Origin: Ralstonia sp. NFACC01
GTDB taxonomy: Bacteria > Pseudomonadota > Gammaproteobacteria > Burkholderiales > Burkholderiaceae
Assembly: GCF_900115545.1 (NCBI RefSeq)
Contig: NZ_FOWV01000002.1
Location: forward strand, 661,135 to 725,134
Direction of reading: 5' to 3'
Length of the DNA stretch: 64,000 nt
Within the stretch, counting starts at the first letter, position 1, and the number at the start of each line of letters is the position of its first letter. The notes beneath the pieces were generated by a model. The model was not told the DNA's origin, did no database searches, and saw only the letters and a program-made list of their open reading frames with translations. The translations under genes were made by a program, and so were the position numbers. Below, piece after piece: positions 63,807 through 64,000 of the stretch.

Positions 63807-63835
63807 TTGACAGCGACGAAAAAGCTCTGCATAAT
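63807..63835 (+). promoter_or_regulatory. rRNA operon promoter (sigma-70)
   Basis: TTGACA (63807-63812) and CATAAT (63830-63835) are separated by an optimal 17 bases. An AT-rich patch (63781-63800) just upstream could be an UP element. The leader after it has the boxA-like sequence typical of rrn operons, so this is the main promoter of an rRNA operon whose 16S gene starts just beyond the edge. Confidence 0.88.
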
Positions 63836-64000
63836 CTCGTTTCTCTGCTGCAGACAACGCAGCGACGCGGTGAACAAAGTTGATCGCGAAGTTCTTTAAC
63901 AAGCAAACAGCCGATAAGTGTGGGCGCTTAATACTGGGTGCGGCGGATTTCGATTCGCTAGCTAACAAGTAATGAAGTGCTCGCACAGAAGTAAGGTTTG
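63836..64000 (+). ncRNA. rRNA leader with boxA-type antitermination site
   Basis: GTTCTTTAAC (63891-63900) is the boxA-like element found in Burkholderiales rrn leaders, followed by the familiar GATAAGTGTGGGCGCTTAAT leader stretch (63913-63932). The window ends in AAGTAAGGTTTG, which should be a short distance before the start of 16S rRNA. No rRNA coding bases are inside the window. Confidence 0.85.

Overview
The window looks like a GC-rich betaproteobacterial genome of the Ralstonia type. The evidence is a metE/metR pair with a MetR box, Burkholderiales-style LysR, IclR and porin families, a Ralstonia-type rRNA leader at the right edge, and a perfect HrpB-type hrpII box (TTCG-N16-TTCG) in front of an effector-like gene at the left edge. 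That box fits the Ralstonia solanacearum complex or a relative carrying the Hrp regulon. The species and replicon cannot be fixed from sequence alone. No transposase, integrase, CRISPR array or tRNA was seen.
Layout. 1-1.9 kb: 3'-truncated ankyrin-repeat protein with a class-3-lipase-like C-terminal part, a candidate type III effector. 2.0-5.4: metE and metR, divergent. 5.4-8.3: LysR regulator, acyl-CoA dehydrogenase, PaiB-like protein. 8.3-13.8: homogentisate branch of tyrosine catabolism (fahA, hmgA, aromatic-acid MFS) with a divergent LysR gene; a palindromic repeat sits between hmgA and fahA. 13.8-19.8: uronate/KDG module, with kduI-kduD-kdgR facing kdgT-NTF2-like-SDR-FAH hydrolase and KdgR-like operators between them. 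19.9-22.8: aldo/keto reductase, then the rtcB-prfH RNA-repair/ribosome-rescue pair with a possible 14-codon leader peptide.
22.9-30.7: MBL-fold protein, FAD monooxygenase and DUF2783, facing an IclR gene and a branched-chain-amino-acid-type ABC transporter whose LivM and LivG are fused and which has no local binding protein. 30.7-36.1: assorted housekeeping genes (GNAT, D-amino-acid aminotransferase, small secreted proteins, alpha/beta hydrolase, LysR plus DUF2798). 36.1-44.2: an accessory-looking stretch of unknown genes around a giant ~1800-residue protein with a PIG-L deacetylase domain and, more tentatively, an ADP-ribosyltransferase-like motif.
44.4-58.6: a long co-directional catabolic cluster: small HTH-like protein, Rieske oxygenase, SDR, cupin, alpha/beta hydrolase, IclR, SDR, ThDP enzyme, aspartate-dehydrogenase-like enzyme, ALDH, two-domain extradiol-type dioxygenase, reductase, porin and MFS transporter. 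Together these could carry a substrate through the outer and inner membranes, oxygenate and cleave a ring, and process an amino-acid or 2-oxo-acid side chain; the substrate is unknown. Matching palindromes precede the first gene and the porin and are candidate operators for the cluster's IclR protein. 58.7-63.4: GarR-like reductase, a 43-residue small ORF, DUF985 cupin, sterol-desaturase family protein, DUF4337 and a secreted protein. 63.4-64.0: rRNA operon promoter and leader, ending just before 16S.
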